Source: Pseudomonas sp. PDM18 (lineage in GTDB: Bacteria > Pseudomonadota > Gammaproteobacteria > Pseudomonadales > Pseudomonadaceae). Taken from it: a stretch of DNA of 64,000 nucleotides. Numbering within the stretch: the stretch's first letter is position 1; every line of letters starts with the position of its first letter. The stretch covers positions 124,001 through 188,000 of the forward strand of contig NZ_JACVBX010000010.1 of assembly GCF_014852585.1 (NCBI RefSeq), in the 5' to 3' direction. The position numbers were made by a program, and so were the translations under genes. Positions 24,791-34,907 of the stretch are shown here, piece after piece. A model generated the notes under the pieces. It was not told where the DNA came from and did no database searches. It saw only the letters and a program-made list of their open reading frames with translations.

Positions 24791-26074
24791 ATGTCGCTTC
24801 GCCAAGAGTGTCTGTGGGAACACCTGACTCCCGCCCGCCCGGAAGCCCCGGAGCTGCGCGGGGATCGCAAGGTCGACGTGTGTGTCATCGGCGCGGGCTT
24901 CACGGGCCTGTCCGCCGCGCTGCACCTGCTGGAGCGCGGGCAGAAGGTCTGTGTGCTGGAAGCCCACACCACCGGGCATGGCGGCTCAGGGCGCAACGTC
25001 GGGCTGGTCAACGCCGGCCTGTGGATTCCCCCGGACGAGATCGAAGCGGGCATGGGCGCGGAGATCGGCCAGCGGGTCAACCGCATGCTCGGCAACGCAC
25101 CGTCGCTGGTGTTCTCCCTGATCGACAAATACTCCATCGATTGCCAGGCGCGTCGCGAAGGCACGCTGCACATGGCGCACAACGCCCGTGGCCTGGCTGA
25201 CCTGCGCAGCCGCTGCGAGCAATGGGGCCGCCGTGGCGCGCCGGTGGAACTGCTCACCGGTACTGATTGCGAGCAGGCCTGCGGCACCGACAGGATCGCC
25301 GGCGCGCTGCTTGACCGCCGCGCCGGCACCCTCAACCCCATGGGCTACGTCAGCGGCCTGGCCCGCGCGGTGGTCGGCCTGGGGGGTGAGCTGTACCACC
25401 ATTCCCCGGTGGTTGGCCTGGTGCGCGTGGGCAGTGCGTGGAACGTGATTACCGCCGGTGGCGTGGTGACCGCCGACAAGGTGGTGATCGCCTCCAGCGC
25501 CTACACCGAAGGCGAGTGGACGCAACTGCGCCGCACTTTCTTCCCCGGTTACTACTATCAGGTTGCCTCGCGCCCGCTGGAGGGCGCGGAAGCGGCGCGC
25601 ATCCTGCCGGGCGGGCAGGGCTCCTGGGATACCCGCCAGGTGCTCAGCAGCATCCGCCGCGACGCCGACGGCCGCCTGCTGCTCGGCAGCCTCGGCAAGG
25701 GCACGGGCAAGCCGGCGTGGTTCCTCAAGAGCTGGGCGGACCGCATCCAGCAGCACTACTTCCCCCGGCTGGGCAAGGTGGACTGGGAATTCACCTGGAC
25801 CGGCTGCATCGACTTCACTCCCGATCACCTCATGCGCCTGTTCGAGCCGGCGCCGGGGCTGGTCGCCATGAGCGGCTACAACGGTCGTGGCGTCACCACC
25901 GGCACGGTGGTGGGCAAGGCCTTCGCCGACTTCCTGCTGGACGCCGACGCCAGCGCCTTGCCGATGCCGCTCAGGCCCATGGAGGAAATCTCCGCCGTGG
26001 GCTTGCGTAGCTGTCTGTACGAAGCCGGCTTCTCCCTCTACCACGCCGGGCAGTGCCTGCGGGTGGTGATCTGA
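24791..26074 (+). CDS. amaA: FAD-dependent L-pipecolate oxidase
   Basis: The 427-residue DadA/GlyOx-type flavoprotein starts MSLRQECLWEHLTP. It has the dinucleotide-binding motif CVIGAGFTGLSAALHLLERG at residues 31-50, followed by EAHTTGHGGSGRNVGLVN, and C-terminal FAD-binding blocks (RLLLGSLG and SGYNGRGVTTGTVVGKAFADFL). In P. putida AmaA oxidises L-pipecolate to piperideine-6-carboxylate, which AmaB then oxidises. The gene follows amaB by 113 bases, an interval containing a REP-like palindrome. The substrate is inferred from this context; other amines are possible. Confidence 0.85.
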   Translation: MSLRQECLWEHLTPARPEAPELRGDRKVDVCVIGAGFTGLSAALHLLERGQKVCVLEAHTTGHGGSGRNVGLVNAGLWIPPDEIEAGMGAEIGQRVNRMLGNAPSLVFSLIDKYSIDCQARREGTLHMAHNARGLADLRSRCEQWGRRGAPVELLTGTDCEQACGTDRIAGALLDRRAGTLNPMGYVSGLARAVVGLGGELYHHSPVVGLVRVGSAWNVITAGGVVTADKVVIASSAYTEGEWTQLRRTFFPGYYYQVASRPLEGAEAARILPGGQGSWDTRQVLSSIRRDADGRLLLGSLGKGTGKPAWFLKSWADRIQQHYFPRLGKVDWEFTWTGCIDFTPDHLMRLFEPAPGLVAMSGYNGRGVTTGTVVGKAFADFLLDADASALPMPLRPMEEISAVGLRSCLYEAGFSLYHAGQCLRVVI

Positions 26075-26170
26075 CGCTGCTCAAGGCGGGGCGAGGGCCG
26101 CCCCGGTTTGACCCACCAACGCTCGCTGCACTTTGGTCTAGCCTCTTATGGTGCGTTACCCCGACGGGTC

Positions 26171-26313
26171 TGCACCGCGGATGTGCAGTTCGGTGACAGC
26201 AATGGTTACGGTTGGGGTTGCGCCTGTGGTGGCTGGAAAAAGCTAGTTCACGGGAAGGTAGGTTGCACCCTGTTGTCTTCTCGGTTGCACCTTCTTCTTT
26301 CAGTGGGTTGCAC
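26171..26313 (+). promoter_or_regulatory. NtrC-type dyad and phased TGCAC half-sites
   Basis: TGCACCGCGGATGTGCA at 26171-26187 has perfect TGCAC/GTGCA arms spaced by seven, the NtrC dyad layout. Downstream, GGTTGCAC recurs at 26261, 26283 and 26306, with a variant GGTTGCGC at 26216; the steps are 22-23 bases or twice that, placing the copies on one DNA face. They lie 71-213 bases upstream of a sigma-54-type promoter. Nothing coding was seen in 26075-26493. Confidence 0.6.
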
Positions 26314-26383
26314 GTGTCTAGCACTTGATGTCTGCCAGCTCGGGCTGTTTTCGCTGTAGGACTTGGTTAATAACAAAAACGAA

Positions 26384-26399
26384 TGGCACGCCGCTTGCT
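26384..26399 (+). promoter_or_regulatory. Sigma-54 promoter of the ABC transporter operon
   Basis: TGGCACGCCGCTTGCT matches the RpoN consensus TGGCACG-N4-TTGCW exactly, including GG-N10-GC spacing. The start of transcription would be near 26410, about 85 bases before the binding-protein gene. Confidence 0.85.
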
Positions 26400-26493
26400 G
26401 TTGATTGATCGCTAAGTCGCTGAATCGCTACACGAGAAATCGCCAACAAGAAATACAACGCGCCATTACAAAAACCCTCAGGAGCAAAACTCC

Positions 26494-27630
26494 ATGTCGC
26501 AGAAGATTTTCAGAAAAGGCTTTCTGGCTCTGGCGGTCACCACCGCACTGGGCATGTCTTCCGTTGTACAGGCCGATGTCGTTATCGGGGTCGCAGGTCC
26601 GCATACCGGGGCCAACGCCTCGTTCGGTGAGCAGTACTGGCGTGGGGCAAGCCAGGCCGCGGAAGACATCAACGCCGCCGGTGGTATCAATGGCGAGAAG
26701 ATCAAACTGGTGAAGGCGGACGACGCCTGCGAACCGAAACAGGCCGTGGCCGTGGCCAACCGTCTGGTGGATCAGGACAAGGCGGTCGCCGTGGTCGGCC
26801 ACTTCTGCTCCTCCTCCACCATCCCCGCCTCGGAGGTCTACGACGAGGCCGGCATCATCGCCATCACCCCCGGCTCCACCAACCCGCAGGTCACCGAACG
26901 CGGCCTCTCCGGCATGTTCCGCATGTGCGGCCGTGATGACCAGCAGGGCGTGGTCGCCGGCGACTACATCGTCGACGTGCTGAAGGCCAAGAAGGTCGCG
27001 GTGATCCACGACAAGGACACCTACGGCCAGGGCCTGGCGGACGCCACCCGTGCGCAGCTGAACAAGCGCGGCGTGAAGGAAGTGCTGTACGAAGGCCTGA
27101 CCCGTGGCGAGAAGGACTTCAATGCCCTGGTCACCAAGATCCGCGCCTCGGGCGCAGAAGTCGTCTACTTCGGCGGCCTGCACCCGGAAGCCGGCCCGCT
27201 GGTACGGCAGATGCGCGAGCAGGGCCTGACCGCCAAGTTCATGTCCGACGACGGCATCGTCACCGACGAACTGGTCACCACCGCTGGCGGCCCGCAATAC
27301 GTCAAGGGCGTGCTGATGACCTTCGGCGCCGACCCGCGCCTGATCCCGGACGGCAAGGCCGTGGTGGAGAAATTCCGCGCCAACGGCTTCGAGCCCGAGG
27401 GTTACACCCTCTACGCCTACTCCTCGGTACAGGCCCTGGCCGCCGCCTTCAATGGCGCGGGCAAGACCGACCCGGCCAAGGCCAGCGCCTGGCTGAAGGC
27501 CAATCCGGTGCAGACCGTGATGGGCAAGAAGGAGTGGGACAAGAAGGGCGACCTGAAAGTCTCCGACTACGTGGTCTACGAGTGGGACGACAAGGGCAAG
27601 TACCACCAGCTCGACGCGTTCAAGAAGTAA
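26494..27630 (+). CDS. Branched-chain amino acid-type ABC transporter, periplasmic binding protein
   Basis: The 378-residue protein has a signal peptide cut after VVQA and a LivJ/BraC-type periplasmic fold: VVIGVAGPHTGANASFGEQYWRGASQAAEDINAAGGINGEKIKLV, followed by VVGHFCSSSTIPAS, where the ligand carboxylate is usually held. It is followed by two permease and two ATPase genes, so the importer is complete. The true substrate is unproven: such systems also take up amides, urea or D-amino acids, and the neighbouring lysine/pipecolate genes make basic amino acid derivatives possible. The gene follows a sigma-54-type promoter, and a strong hairpin separates it from the permease genes. Confidence 0.88.
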   Translation: MSQKIFRKGFLALAVTTALGMSSVVQADVVIGVAGPHTGANASFGEQYWRGASQAAEDINAAGGINGEKIKLVKADDACEPKQAVAVANRLVDQDKAVAVVGHFCSSSTIPASEVYDEAGIIAITPGSTNPQVTERGLSGMFRMCGRDDQQGVVAGDYIVDVLKAKKVAVIHDKDTYGQGLADATRAQLNKRGVKEVLYEGLTRGEKDFNALVTKIRASGAEVVYFGGLHPEAGPLVRQMREQGLTAKFMSDDGIVTDELVTTAGGPQYVKGVLMTFGADPRLIPDGKAVVEKFRANGFEPEGYTLYAYSSVQALAAAFNGAGKTDPAKASAWLKANPVQTVMGKKEWDKKGDLKVSDYVVYEWDDKGKYHQLDAFKK

Positions 27631-27640
27631 CCGCCTGACC

Positions 27641-27669
27641 AGCCGGCGCCGCTACCCGCGGCGCCGGCT
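27641..27669 (+). terminator. Hairpin between binding protein and permease genes
   Basis: A perfect 12-bp stem, AGCCGGCGCCGC paired with GCGGCGCCGGCT around TACCC, begins 11 bases after the stop. It is followed by TCCCC rather than a T-run, so it probably stabilises the upstream mRNA or terminates only partially, giving more binding protein than permease. Confidence 0.7.
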
Positions 27670-27764
27670 TCCCCGCAGGTCGACGAAACGCGCGCAGCTG
27701 GTCACGAGCCGGTGATTGCGCGAGCCGTCCGCCTTTCCTGCCCAGCTTGCGCGAGTACTCAATC

Positions 27765-28679
<915 letters not shown>

Positions 28680-28681
28680 GC

Positions 28682-29986
28682 ATGATGTCCGCGACCCAGA
28701 CCTCAGCCGCGCCCAAGGCGGCGCGCATCGATATCAAGAAGAGCCTCGTCGACACCGTGCTCGCCGGGCTCATCGCCCTGATCGTGTTCGGCCCCATCGT
28801 CGGCATCGTGCTCGATGGCTACAGCTTCAAGGTCGAGCCGGTCCGTCTCGCCTGGATGATCGGCGCGGTGATGCTCGGCCGGCTGCTGCTCAGCCTGTTC
28901 CTGCAGACCCCTGCCGGCTCCCGCGTGATGGACCGCTTCGAGACCTCCGACTCGGGCATCAGCGTGCTGCCGCCGGGCTACAAGACGCGCCTGCGCTGGA
29001 TAGTCCCGCTGGTGATCCTCGCCGCGGTGATCTTCCCGTTCTTCGCCAGCAAGTACCTGCTCACGGTGATCATCCTCGGGTTGATCTACGTGCTGCTGGG
29101 CCTGGGCCTGAACATCGTGGTCGGCCTCGCCGGCCTGCTCGACCTGGGCTACGTGGCCTTCTACGCCATCGGCGCCTATGGCCTCGCGCTGGGCTACCAG
29201 TACCTGGGCCTGGGCTTCTGGACGGTGCTGCCGCTGGCGGCCATCGTCGCCGCGCTGGCGGGGGCGCTATTGGGCTTCCCGGTGCTGCGAATGCACGGTG
29301 ACTACCTGGCCATCGTGACCCTGGGGTTCGGCGAGATCATCCGTCTGATCCTCAACAACTGGCTGTCCTTCACCGGCGGCCCGAACGGCATGCCGGTGCC
29401 GTCGCCGACCTTCTTCGGCCTCGAGTTCGGTCGCCGGGCGAAAGAGGGCGGCACGCCGATCCACGAATTCCTCGGCATCGATTACAACCAGAACTTCAAG
29501 TTCCTGTTCATCTACGTGGTGCTCTTCCTGGTGGTGCTGCTGGTGCTCTACATCAAGCACCGGCTGACCCGCATGCCGGTCGGCCGCGCCTGGGAAGCGC
29601 TGCGCGAGGACGAGATCGCCTGCCGCGCCATGGGCCTGAACCACGTGCTGGTGAAGCTCTCGGCGTTCATGCTCGGCGCCTCTACCGCGGGCCTGGCCGG
29701 GGTGTTCTTCGCCAGCTACCAGGGCTTCGTCAACCCGTCGTCCTTCACCTTCTTCGAGTCGGCACTGATCCTCGCCATCGTGGTGCTGGGCGGCATGGGT
29801 TCGACGGTGGGTGTGGTGATCGCCGCCTTCGTCCTCACCGTGGCGCCGGAACTGCTGCGCAGCTTCGCCGACTACCGCGTGCTGCTGTTCGGCATCCTCA
29901 TGGTGCTGATGATGATCTGGCGTCCGCGCGGGCTGATCCGCATCAGTCGCTCGGGCTTCGCCGTCCGCAAGGGGGTGGCGCCATGA
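28682..29986 (+). CDS. livM: Branched-chain amino acid-type ABC transporter permease (LivM)
   Basis: The ATG two bases after the livH stop starts a 434-residue permease. It has an extra N-terminal membrane region (residues 1-105, typical of the long LivM/BraE form) before the core with LIYVLLGLGLNIVVGLAGLLDLGYVAFYAIGAYG. The ATPase-contacting loop VVLGGMGSTVGVVIAAFVLTVAPELLR is near residue 390. It pairs with LivH in the inner membrane. Its stop overlaps the start of livG, so the genes are translationally coupled. Confidence 0.92.
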   Translation: MMSATQTSAAPKAARIDIKKSLVDTVLAGLIALIVFGPIVGIVLDGYSFKVEPVRLAWMIGAVMLGRLLLSLFLQTPAGSRVMDRFETSDSGISVLPPGYKTRLRWIVPLVILAAVIFPFFASKYLLTVIILGLIYVLLGLGLNIVVGLAGLLDLGYVAFYAIGAYGLALGYQYLGLGFWTVLPLAAIVAALAGALLGFPVLRMHGDYLAIVTLGFGEIIRLILNNWLSFTGGPNGMPVPSPTFFGLEFGRRAKEGGTPIHEFLGIDYNQNFKFLFIYVVLFLVVLLVLYIKHRLTRMPVGRAWEALREDEIACRAMGLNHVLVKLSAFMLGASTAGLAGVFFASYQGFVNPSSFTFFESALILAIVVLGGMGSTVGVVIAAFVLTVAPELLRSFADYRVLLFGILMVLMMIWRPRGLIRISRSGFAVRKGVAP

Positions 29987-30854
29987 GCGGTGACAAGATC
30001 CTCAGCGTCGAGCACCTGATGATGCACTTCGGCGGCATCAAGGCGCTCAATGACGTCAACCTCGACGTGGAGCGCGGTTCCATCACCGCGCTGATCGGCC
30101 CCAACGGCGCCGGCAAGACGACGGTGTTCAACTGCCTCACCGGCTTCTACAAGGCCACCGGCGGCAACATCCTGCTCAACACCCAGGGTGGCACCACCGA
30201 TGTCATCAAGGTGCTCGGCCAGCCGTTCCAGGGCGGCGACTTCGTCAACCCGGCGCAGTTCGGCAACCGCCTCTACTACAAGATGTTCGGCGGCACCCAC
30301 CTGGTGAACCGCGCGGGCCTTGCGCGCACCTTCCAGAACATCCGGCTGTTCCGCGAGATGTCGGTAGTGGAGAACCTGCTGGTGGCCCAGCACATGTTCG
30401 TCAACCGCAACCTCATCGCCGGCGTGCTCAACACCCCCGGCTACCGCCGTGCGGAAAGCGAGGCGCTGGACCACGCCTTCTACTGGCTGGAAGTGGTGGA
30501 CCTGGTGGACTGCGCCAACCGCCTGGCCGGCGAGATGTCCTACGGGCAGCAGCGCCGCCTGGAGATCGCCCGCGCCATGTGCACCCGGCCCGAGCTGATC
30601 TGCCTCGACGAACCTGCCGCCGGCCTCAACCCGGCCGAAACCCAGGCGCTGGCGCGCATCGTGCGCTACCTGCGCGACCACCACGGCATCACCGTGCTGC
30701 TGATCGAACACGACATGGGCATGGTGATGAACATCTCCGACCACATCATCGTGCTCGACCACGGCGTGGTCATTGCCCGTGGCGCGCCGGACGAAATCCG
30801 CCACAACGAGAAAGTGATCGCCGCCTATCTCGGCGCAGACGAAGAGGAGTTGGC

Positions 30855-30858
<4 letters not shown>
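29983..30858 (+). CDS. livG: Branched-chain amino acid-type ABC transporter ATPase (LivG)
   Basis: The 291-residue ATPase has Walker A GPNGAGKTT near residue 40, the signature SYGQQRRLEIARAM near residue 185 and Walker B ELICLDEPAAGLNP. The long insert between Walker A and the Q-loop, including NRLYYKMFGGTHLVNRAGLARTFQNIRLF, is typical of LivG. The start overlaps the livM stop by four bases and its own stop overlaps the livF start by four. It drives transport from the cytoplasmic face together with LivF. Confidence 0.94.
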
Positions 30859-31571
<713 letters not shown>

Positions 31572-31628
31572 CCCATCACCTTACGTAGCGGTATTTGTCG
31601 TTCTATGGAAAACCGGTGCCGCGTCCTG

Positions 31629-31759
31629 CCCTCACCCCAACCCTGGCTGCGCGCCCCGCTCCGGAGGGAGAGGGGGCAGATCGTGCCGGCTGACGCCATA
31701 GTTTCATCCTGCTCCGAATGGTCCCCTCTCCCGCTTGCGGGAGAGGGTTAGGGTGAGGG
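31629..31759. repeat. Dispersed CCCTCACCCC repeat element, copy 1
   Basis: The 131-base element is bounded by CCCTCACCCCAACCCT and its inverted match AGGGTTAGGGTGAGGG. The core contains GCCGGCTGACGCCATAG and TTTCATCCTGCTCCGAA, and a CCTCTCCCGC/GCGGGAGAGG hairpin forms the right end. Related copies lie at 34065-34250 and 51705-51815. Confidence 0.75.
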
Positions 31760-31811
31760 GTTCCTGATCTTGGGAGCGGACTACCCAGCGTTCTCTTCAA
31801 GAGGGGTTTCC

Positions 31812-32741
31812 ATGCAAGACCTCCGCTTCCTCACCAACGCCGACGTCGCCGAACGCCTGAGTTATCCCCAACTGATCGAAGCCCTGCGCATCGGCCTTGC
31901 CGGAGCCTGCGAAGCCCCGGTGCGCGCCTGCCATGAATTGCCCGCCAACGCCTCGCTGCTGACCATGCCGGTGTGGCGGCCGGGGCAGGATATCGGCGTG
32001 AAGCTGGTTACCGTGTTCCCCGACAACGGCGCGAAGAGCCTGCCGGCGGTGGCCGCCCTGTTCTGCCTGTTCGACGGCGAAACCGGCCGTCCGTTGGCCA
32101 TGCTCGAAGCCTCGGAAATGACCGCCCGGCGCACCGCCTGCACCTCCGCACTGGCCGCCGATTACCTGGTGCGCCGCGATGCGCGCCGGCTGCTAGTGGT
32201 CGGCAGCGGCACCCTGGCGCCGCACATGGTCCGCGCCCACTGCTCGGTGCGCGAATACGAGGACATCGCACTCTGGGGGCGCCAGGAAGACAAGGTGCAT
32301 GCGCTGGTGAAGCAGTTGCAGGACGAAGGCTATCCCGTCCATGCCTGCGTCGATCTGCGCGGCGGCGTGGCGGCAGCGGACTGCATCAGCTGTGTCACCA
32401 CCTCGCGCGAACCCATCGTCCATGGTGCCTGGCTGCGCTCGGGCTGCCACCTCGACCTGGTCGGCGCCTTTCTGCCGAGCATGCGCGAGACCGACAGCGA
32501 AGCCGTGCGCCGTGCGCGCATCGTGGTCGATACCCGCGAGGGTGCGCTGGAAGAGGCGGGCGACCTGCTGATTCCCATGGATGAAGGCGTGATCGATGAG
32601 CGCGCGATCGATTGCCAACTGGCCGACCTCCTGAACGGTCGCGGTGCACGCAAGGACGACAGCGAGATCACCCTGTTCAAGTCCGTGGGATATGCACTGG
32701 AAGACCTGATCGCCGCGCGCCTGCTGCTTGCCGTGAATTAA
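31812..32741 (+). CDS. Ornithine cyclodeaminase / mu-crystallin family protein
   Basis: The ATG at 31812, shortly after GAGGGG, gives a 309-residue protein beginning MQDLRFLTNADVAERLSYPQL. The family blocks are VKLVTVFPDN, the basic/Thr pocket MTARRTACTSALAADYL and the Rossmann motif VVGSGTLAPHMV. The superfamily includes ornithine cyclodeaminases, alanine dehydrogenases and ketimine reductases that reduce piperideine- or pyrroline-2-carboxylate. Because pipecolate oxidation genes and an amino acid importer lie just upstream, a ketimine reductase role is plausible but unproven. A repeat element separates it from livF, so co-transcription is uncertain. Confidence 0.82.
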   Translation: MQDLRFLTNADVAERLSYPQLIEALRIGLAGACEAPVRACHELPANASLLTMPVWRPGQDIGVKLVTVFPDNGAKSLPAVAALFCLFDGETGRPLAMLEASEMTARRTACTSALAADYLVRRDARRLLVVGSGTLAPHMVRAHCSVREYEDIALWGRQEDKVHALVKQLQDEGYPVHACVDLRGGVAAADCISCVTTSREPIVHGAWLRSGCHLDLVGAFLPSMRETDSEAVRRARIVVDTREGALEEAGDLLIPMDEGVIDERAIDCQLADLLNGRGARKDDSEITLFKSVGYALEDLIAARLLLAVN

Positions 32742-33250
32742 TCCAGAAAATCTGTGGGCGGGCCTGTGGATAACGTCTGGGAGAACTTCCCCAGGCCCCG
32801 TGGCCGCAGGCGCCGCCCGCGGCGGTCGATTTCTGTTCGGTCGCCCCGCAACTCCTGTATGGATGGACAGGTACGGCTTAGCGCAAAAGTTCCGCGCCTC
32901 CGATAGTTGTCCCCGCCAGCCGTTGAAATATCTGTGGATAACCTTGGGAAGAACTTCTCCAGCGCAGCGGCGGCGGGGCTTGCGGCGGGGCGCTCGAAAA
33001 ACGCTCAGGGAAAACCCCGGTTCTGCTTGCCCACAGAATCCGTGGAGCAGCCTGTGGACAAGGTGGGTGCAACTCGCTCCAGCCCCGTAGCCATGGGGCT
33101 TTCAAGTGGCTGTGCGGGTTTTATCCAGCATGGCTGTAACGCAACGCGGCGGGTTCGGGCTGTTATGCTCGGCCGACCGACAAGAACGCGCACCGCACCA
33201 GTCCCCGGCATGTATCGGCGACGGCAGTGCCCAGCATGAGGATTTCAGTG
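32742..33250. promoter_or_regulatory. Intergenic region with DnaA-box-like repeats
   Basis: This 509-base gap contains CTGTGGATAAC at 32764 and 32932, each starting a longer direct repeat that continues with a GGGAGAACTTC- or GGAAGAACTTC-like block and CCAG, and CTGTGGACAAG at 33052. The cores TGTGGATAA (twice) and TGTGGACAA match the DnaA box complement. No convincing gene is present. The SDR start has GAGG 10 bases upstream. Confidence 0.45.
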
Positions 33251-34015
33251 ATGACCACACCCACTCTGTTCATTACCGGTGCCACCTCCGGTTTCGGCGA
33301 AGCCTGTGCGCGGCGTTTTGCCCGTGACGGCTGGTCGCTGGTGATCACCGGCCGCCGCGAGGAACGCCTGAACGCATTGGCCCAGGAGCTTTCCGAGGAG
33401 ACCGATGTGCTGCCGCTGGTGCTGGACGTGCGCGACCGTGCGGCGATGACCGCCGCCGTGGACGGCCTGCCGGAGAGGTTCGCCAAGCTGCGTGGCCTGA
33501 TCAACAACGCCGGCCTCGCCCTGGGTACCGACCCTGCGCAGAACTGCGAGCTGGATGACTGGGACACCATGGTGGACACCAACATCAAGGGTCTGATGTA
33601 CGCCACCCGCCTGCTGCTGCCGCGCCTGATCGCCCACGGCCCGGGCGCAAGCATCCTCAACCTGGGTTCGGTGGCTGGTCACTGGCCCTATCCTGGCGGC
33701 CACGTGTATGGCGCGACCAAGGCCTTCGTCGAACAGTTCTCGCTGAACCTGCGCTGCGATCTGCAGGGCACTGGCGTACGCGTTACCAACCTCGAGCCGG
33801 GCATGTGCGAGAGCGAGTTCTCCCTGGTGCGCTTCGGCGGTGACCAGGCGAAGTACGACAAGACCTACGCCGGCGCTGAGCCGATCCAATCCGCCGACAT
33901 CGCCGAGACCATCCACTGGATCCTGAACCAGCCGCCGCACATCAACATCAACACCCTGGAGATCATGCCGGTGAGCCAGGCGTGGGCAGGGTTTGCGGTG
34001 CATCGCAAGGGGTGA
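33251..34015 (+). CDS. ydfG: YdfG-like NADP-dependent short-chain dehydrogenase
   Basis: The 254-residue protein starts MTTPTLFITGATSGFGEACARRF, with the NADP-binding TGATSGFGE motif and an Arg pair (GRREERLNAL) favouring NADP. NNAGLALG is next, the catalytic Ser is in LGSVAG and the Tyr-Lys pair is in YGATKAF. The length and the MCESEFSLVRFGGD block match E. coli YdfG, which oxidises L-allo-threonine, serine or 3-hydroxypropionate. In-frame ATGs at 33227 and 33236 are possible, but the chosen start aligns with the family. It is probably monocistronic. Confidence 0.87.
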   Translation: MTTPTLFITGATSGFGEACARRFARDGWSLVITGRREERLNALAQELSEETDVLPLVLDVRDRAAMTAAVDGLPERFAKLRGLINNAGLALGTDPAQNCELDDWDTMVDTNIKGLMYATRLLLPRLIAHGPGASILNLGSVAGHWPYPGGHVYGATKAFVEQFSLNLRCDLQGTGVRVTNLEPGMCESEFSLVRFGGDQAKYDKTYAGAEPIQSADIAETIHWILNQPPHININTLEIMPVSQAWAGFAVHRKG

Positions 34016-34064
34016 TGTGCGGTGGGCTAACCGTCGTACTCCGGGGGGGCGTGCCGGGACTTCT

Positions 34065-34250
34065 CCCTCACCCCAGCCCTCTCCCAGAGGGAGAGGGGCG
34101 GTCCGAGCCGGCTGACATCGAGGCTTCATCCTGCACCAAACTGACTTCTCTCCCTCTGGGAGAGGAGCCGTCCGTACCGGCTGACGCCGAGGCTTCAACT
34201 CGCGCCGAACGAGCCCCTCTCCCGTTTGCGGGAGAGGGTTAGGGTGAGGG
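34065..34250. repeat. Dispersed CCCTCACCCC repeat element, copy 2 (dimeric core)
   Basis: The same termini as copy 1 enclose two cores in tandem: CCGGCTGACATCGAGGCTTC and CCGGCTGACGCCGAGGCTTC. They are separated by a TCTCCCTCTGGGAGAGGA palindrome. The element fills most of the gap between the convergent ends of the SDR gene and hupE. Confidence 0.75.
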
Positions 34251-34276
34251 CTGTTGATCTTGTAGAAGTGAGCAGG

Positions 34277-34849
34277 TCAGCCCGCGAGCAACCAGGCGCC
34301 GGCGCCTGCCGAAGCCAGGCCGGCGAAGCGCACCAGCGGCGCCGCCGCCTGCGGCAGCAGGCGAACGATCCCGTAACCCGCTGCATGCAGTGCGGCGGTT
34401 GCGCCGACGAAGCCGGTGGCATACAGCCACGGGCTGCTCAGGTCCGGCAGTTCCAGGCCGTGGGCCACGCCATGGGCCAGGGCGAACAGTGCGGTCGCGC
34501 CCATTGCGAGAAACAGCGGCGGGCGCACCGCCAGTGCAACGCACAGCCCCAGCGCCAGCACGGAAGCGGCAATGCCGGTCTCCATGAACGGTATCTCCAG
34601 CCCCTCGAAGCCCAGCAGCCCGCCGATCAGCATGGTCACGACGAAGGTGCACGGCAGCGCCAGCCGCGAGGCGCCTTTCTGCTGCGCGGCCCAGAGTCCT
34701 ACGGCGAACATCGCCAGCAGGTGGTCGAGGCCGGTGACGGGGTGGGCGATGCCGGCGATCAGGCCGTGGTCGCCGTGGCCCGGGTGGGCGAAGGCCACGG
34801 CCGGGGTGAGGAACAGCGCCAGGCTGTAGATGGCTTTGCGCAGTTGCAT
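34277..34849 (-). CDS. ureJ: HupE/UreJ family nickel/cobalt permease
   Basis: The 190-residue membrane protein has a signal peptide (MQLRKAIYSLALFLTPAVAFA) directly followed by the metal-binding HPGHGDHG motif. The family motif HPVTGLDHLLAM then starts the first of about six membrane helices. HupE/UreJ proteins import nickel (or cobalt) for metalloenzymes. The gene follows ureE-ureF-ureG on the same strand by 58 bases, so it most likely supplies nickel for urease. The ATG at 34849 is chosen because it gives the signal peptide; upstream codons in the frame do not fit. Confidence 0.88.
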   Translation of the reverse strand: MQLRKAIYSLALFLTPAVAFAHPGHGDHGLIAGIAHPVTGLDHLLAMFAVGLWAAQQKGASRLALPCTFVVTMLIGGLLGFEGLEIPFMETGIAASVLALGLCVALAVRPPLFLAMGATALFALAHGVAHGLELPDLSSPWLYATGFVGATAALHAAGYGIVRLLPQAAAPLVRFAGLASAGAGAWLLAG

Positions 34850-34907
34850 GGAAGACTCCCTGGTGATTGTCGTGGGTCGGCCGGCGTCCGCGGCCGCGAA
34901 GAACACA

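Noticed and set aside
32764-33062. Chromosomal replication origin
   Set aside because: Only three box-like sites, no AT-rich unwinding region and no dnaA, dnaN or rpmH genes nearby.
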